A stretch of 7,051 nucleotides of DNA, taken from positions 1,932 to 8,982 of the forward strand of contig PLKY01000198.1 in the NCBI GenBank assembly GCA_003140785.1. The letters are read 5' to 3'. This document shows, piece after piece, positions 6,322-7,051 of the stretch. Source of the stretch: Acidobacteriaceae bacterium. GTDB taxonomy: Bacteria > Acidobacteriota > Terriglobia > Terriglobales > Acidobacteriaceae. The notes under the pieces were generated by a model. That model did not search any database. It saw only the letters and a list, made by a program, of their open reading frames with translations, and had not been told where the DNA came from. The position numbers were made by a program, and so were the translations under genes. Every line of letters begins with the position of its first letter. Position 1 is the first letter of the stretch.

Positions 6322-6341
6322 ACGTACTGTGAGGACTTGAT

Positions 6342-6638
6342 ATGACGAACCCTGAATGCTCTGTGAAAGTGACTGTGTGCCGTGTACGCCACGGCGACGG
6401 GGCTATGTTCTACGGCGCACGCTTCGAATATCTCGGCAGCCGTACCTACCCGCGTCGCATCATGGAGTTGATGGAACCGGTGCCGTTCAATGAACTGTAC
6501 AACGCTATCAGGGGCAATCCGCCACACTTGGCTTTGAATCTGGAGGGCGCGGCGGAGCCGCTGAAGACTGAGGACGAATGGACGACGGTCGTGGAACTGC
6601 CGGACGGCACGTTGGAAGAGATGTACATGTACGAGTGA
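6342..6638 (+). CDS. Hypothetical protein downstream of the proteasome-like gene
   Basis: Function not recognised. The 98-residue protein starts at ATG 6342, with GAGG 8 nt upstream, and sits 20 nt after the Ntn-hydrolase stop, so the two are probably one transcription unit. The N-terminal half is beta-like with Cys6, Cys13 and a Gly/Arg-rich GDGAMFYGARFEYLG segment; the C-terminal half is acidic (EDEW...VELPDGTLEEMYMYE). There is no signal peptide, membrane segment or catalytic motif. A role as partner or substrate of the neighbouring hydrolase is a guess from adjacency alone. Its stop codon lies only 23 nt before repeat copy C. Confidence 0.7.
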   Translation: MTNPECSVKVTVCRVRHGDGAMFYGARFEYLGSRTYPRRIMELMEPVPFNELYNAIRGNPPHLALNLEGAAEPLKTEDEWTTVVELPDGTLEEMYMYE

Positions 6639-6927
6639 ACGAAGGAGTTTACGGTAAGTACTGAGAAACGCGCCAGTGTCTGATTTTCCTGCACGACCCG
6701 ATTGTGTGATCCCAGTACACTTGCCGACTTGTGAGGACTAATAGTGGAGATGAATCAAGTTGTGTTACAGGGTCAGGCTTAGGCCGTGTGCTAGCGCGAT
6801 GTCTTTCGAATACTCTTCTCAATAAAGGCAGCCCGTTGTTTTCTGTAAAGCAAGGGATGATTTGATACTTACCCTCGAGTAAAACTAGCGTCTTGCGCAA
6901 TGTCGAGTCTCCGGGCAGACTTCCAAT
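6639..6927. other. Gene-free stretch holding repeat C, upstream of the PIN gene
   Basis: No gene is supported in these 289 nt. The left third is repeat copy C. A ten-codon ORF beginning at ATG 6750 follows GGAG without spacing and is not credible. The right part contains the PIN-gene leader; I see no convincing -35/-10 pair or strong ribosome binding site. A minus-strand ORF across this stretch and the repeat (6900-6649) has no supporting signal. Confidence 0.45.
6662..6741 (+). repeat. Structured repeat, copy C
   Basis: Gap-free partner of copy B, with the identical 6-nt right-hand unpaired block GCCGAC (6723-6728) and conserved loop core ACCCGATTGTGTGATCCC. Proposed fold: 6666-6667 with 6729-6730, the 6x6 unpaired block (6668-6673 against 6723-6728), then 6675-6682 with 6713-6721 and a single bulged T6716, the same position as T3865 in copy B. 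The outer flank adds further pairs (A6664-T6732, T6662-A6734, C6661-G6735). It starts 23 nt after the stop codon of the 98-residue gene and ends before the PIN-gene leader. Confidence 0.75.
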
Positions 6928-7051
6928 ATGGCGACACTCATTCTCGACACAAACGTTTTTTACGATCTCGCAGCCGGCACGTTTGACGTGTCTACGTTTG
7001 CTTCCTCCTCGGATAAACTCTTTTACTCGCCGCTGTCGGTGCTCGAAATCG
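6928..7051 (+). CDS. PIN-domain protein, 5' part only
   Basis: The first 41 codons of a gene that runs off the right edge. The product opens LILDTNVFYDLA (residues 4-15), the classic first motif of PIN-domain RNases with metal-binding Asp7. FYSPLSVLEI (32-41) matches the second motif, whose Glu (Glu40) is another metal ligand. The ATG at 6928 is the only start between the in-frame stop at 6886-6888 and the motif; no strong ribosome binding site precedes it. PIN proteins are commonly toxins of VapBC modules or cassette-borne RNases. No antitoxin gene is visible upstream in this window, so a toxin role cannot be claimed; a partner could lie beyond the edge. Confidence 0.75.
   Translation, partial: MATLILDTNVFYDLAAGTFDVSTFASSSDKLFYSPLSVLEI

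Noticed and set aside
6649..6900. Minus-strand 83-codon ORF over repeat C
   Set aside because: TTG start without ribosome binding site, covering a structured repeat; no family resemblance.
1..7051. CRISPR array, tRNA/rRNA genes, insertion sequence
   Set aside because: No regularly spaced direct repeats with unique spacers, no cloverleaf or rRNA-like stretch, and no transposase ORF were seen on either strand.

Overview
This is an accessory-type stretch of a bacterial genome of moderately high GC. No ribosomal, tRNA or core metabolic gene is present, and nothing I can see fixes the taxon. Seven complete protein genes look real, plus one gene cut by the right edge. Two modules are read on the minus strand and the rest on the plus strand. 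No integrase, transposase or phage structural gene is visible.

Layout: (1) 47-625, two small plus-strand genes of unknown function, the first with a putative CxxC...HxxC metal site. (2) 626-955, a gene-free stretch between convergent genes that is dense in hairpins and holds repeat copy A. (3) 956-3540, a minus-strand two-gene operon: an OLD-family ATPase/TOPRIM nuclease followed, with a 16-nt overlap, by a compact UvrD-like SF1 helicase. This is the gene order and domain pairing of Gabija anti-phage defence (GajA-GajB). (4) 3541-3970, an intergenic stretch with repeat copy B. (5) 3971-4207, a small acidic orphan gene. (6) 4503-5507, a minus-strand DUF3800 protein, divergent from (7) 5659-6638, a plus-strand pair: a proteasome-like Ntn-hydrolase with threonine right after the initiator Met, and a 98-residue orphan. 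(8) 6639-6927, repeat copy C. (9) 6928 to the edge, the start of a PIN-domain protein.

The most unusual signal is not a gene. Three directly oriented elements of about 60-90 nt (A near 782-870, B 3811-3890, C 6662-6741) lie between the functional modules. B and C align gap-free at 60 of 80 positions. All three can fold the same way: a short outer stem, a symmetric 6x6 unpaired block, and an inner stem whose base pairs change in a compensatory manner; B and C share a single bulged T. Conserved ends, a variable middle, an unpaired spacer and an extrahelical base recall integron attC sites, but the canonical GTTRRRY/RYYYAAC boxes are absent. I infer either a non-canonical cassette recombination site or another mobile structured element that has partitioned this island.

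As a working picture, this is a defence/accessory island: Gabija-like OLD plus helicase, DUF3800 (putative RNase H-like fold), a PIN RNase and a proteasome-like hydrolase, with recurrent structured DNA between modules. The defence role of the OLD/helicase pair rests on family knowledge; the role of everything else is inference.
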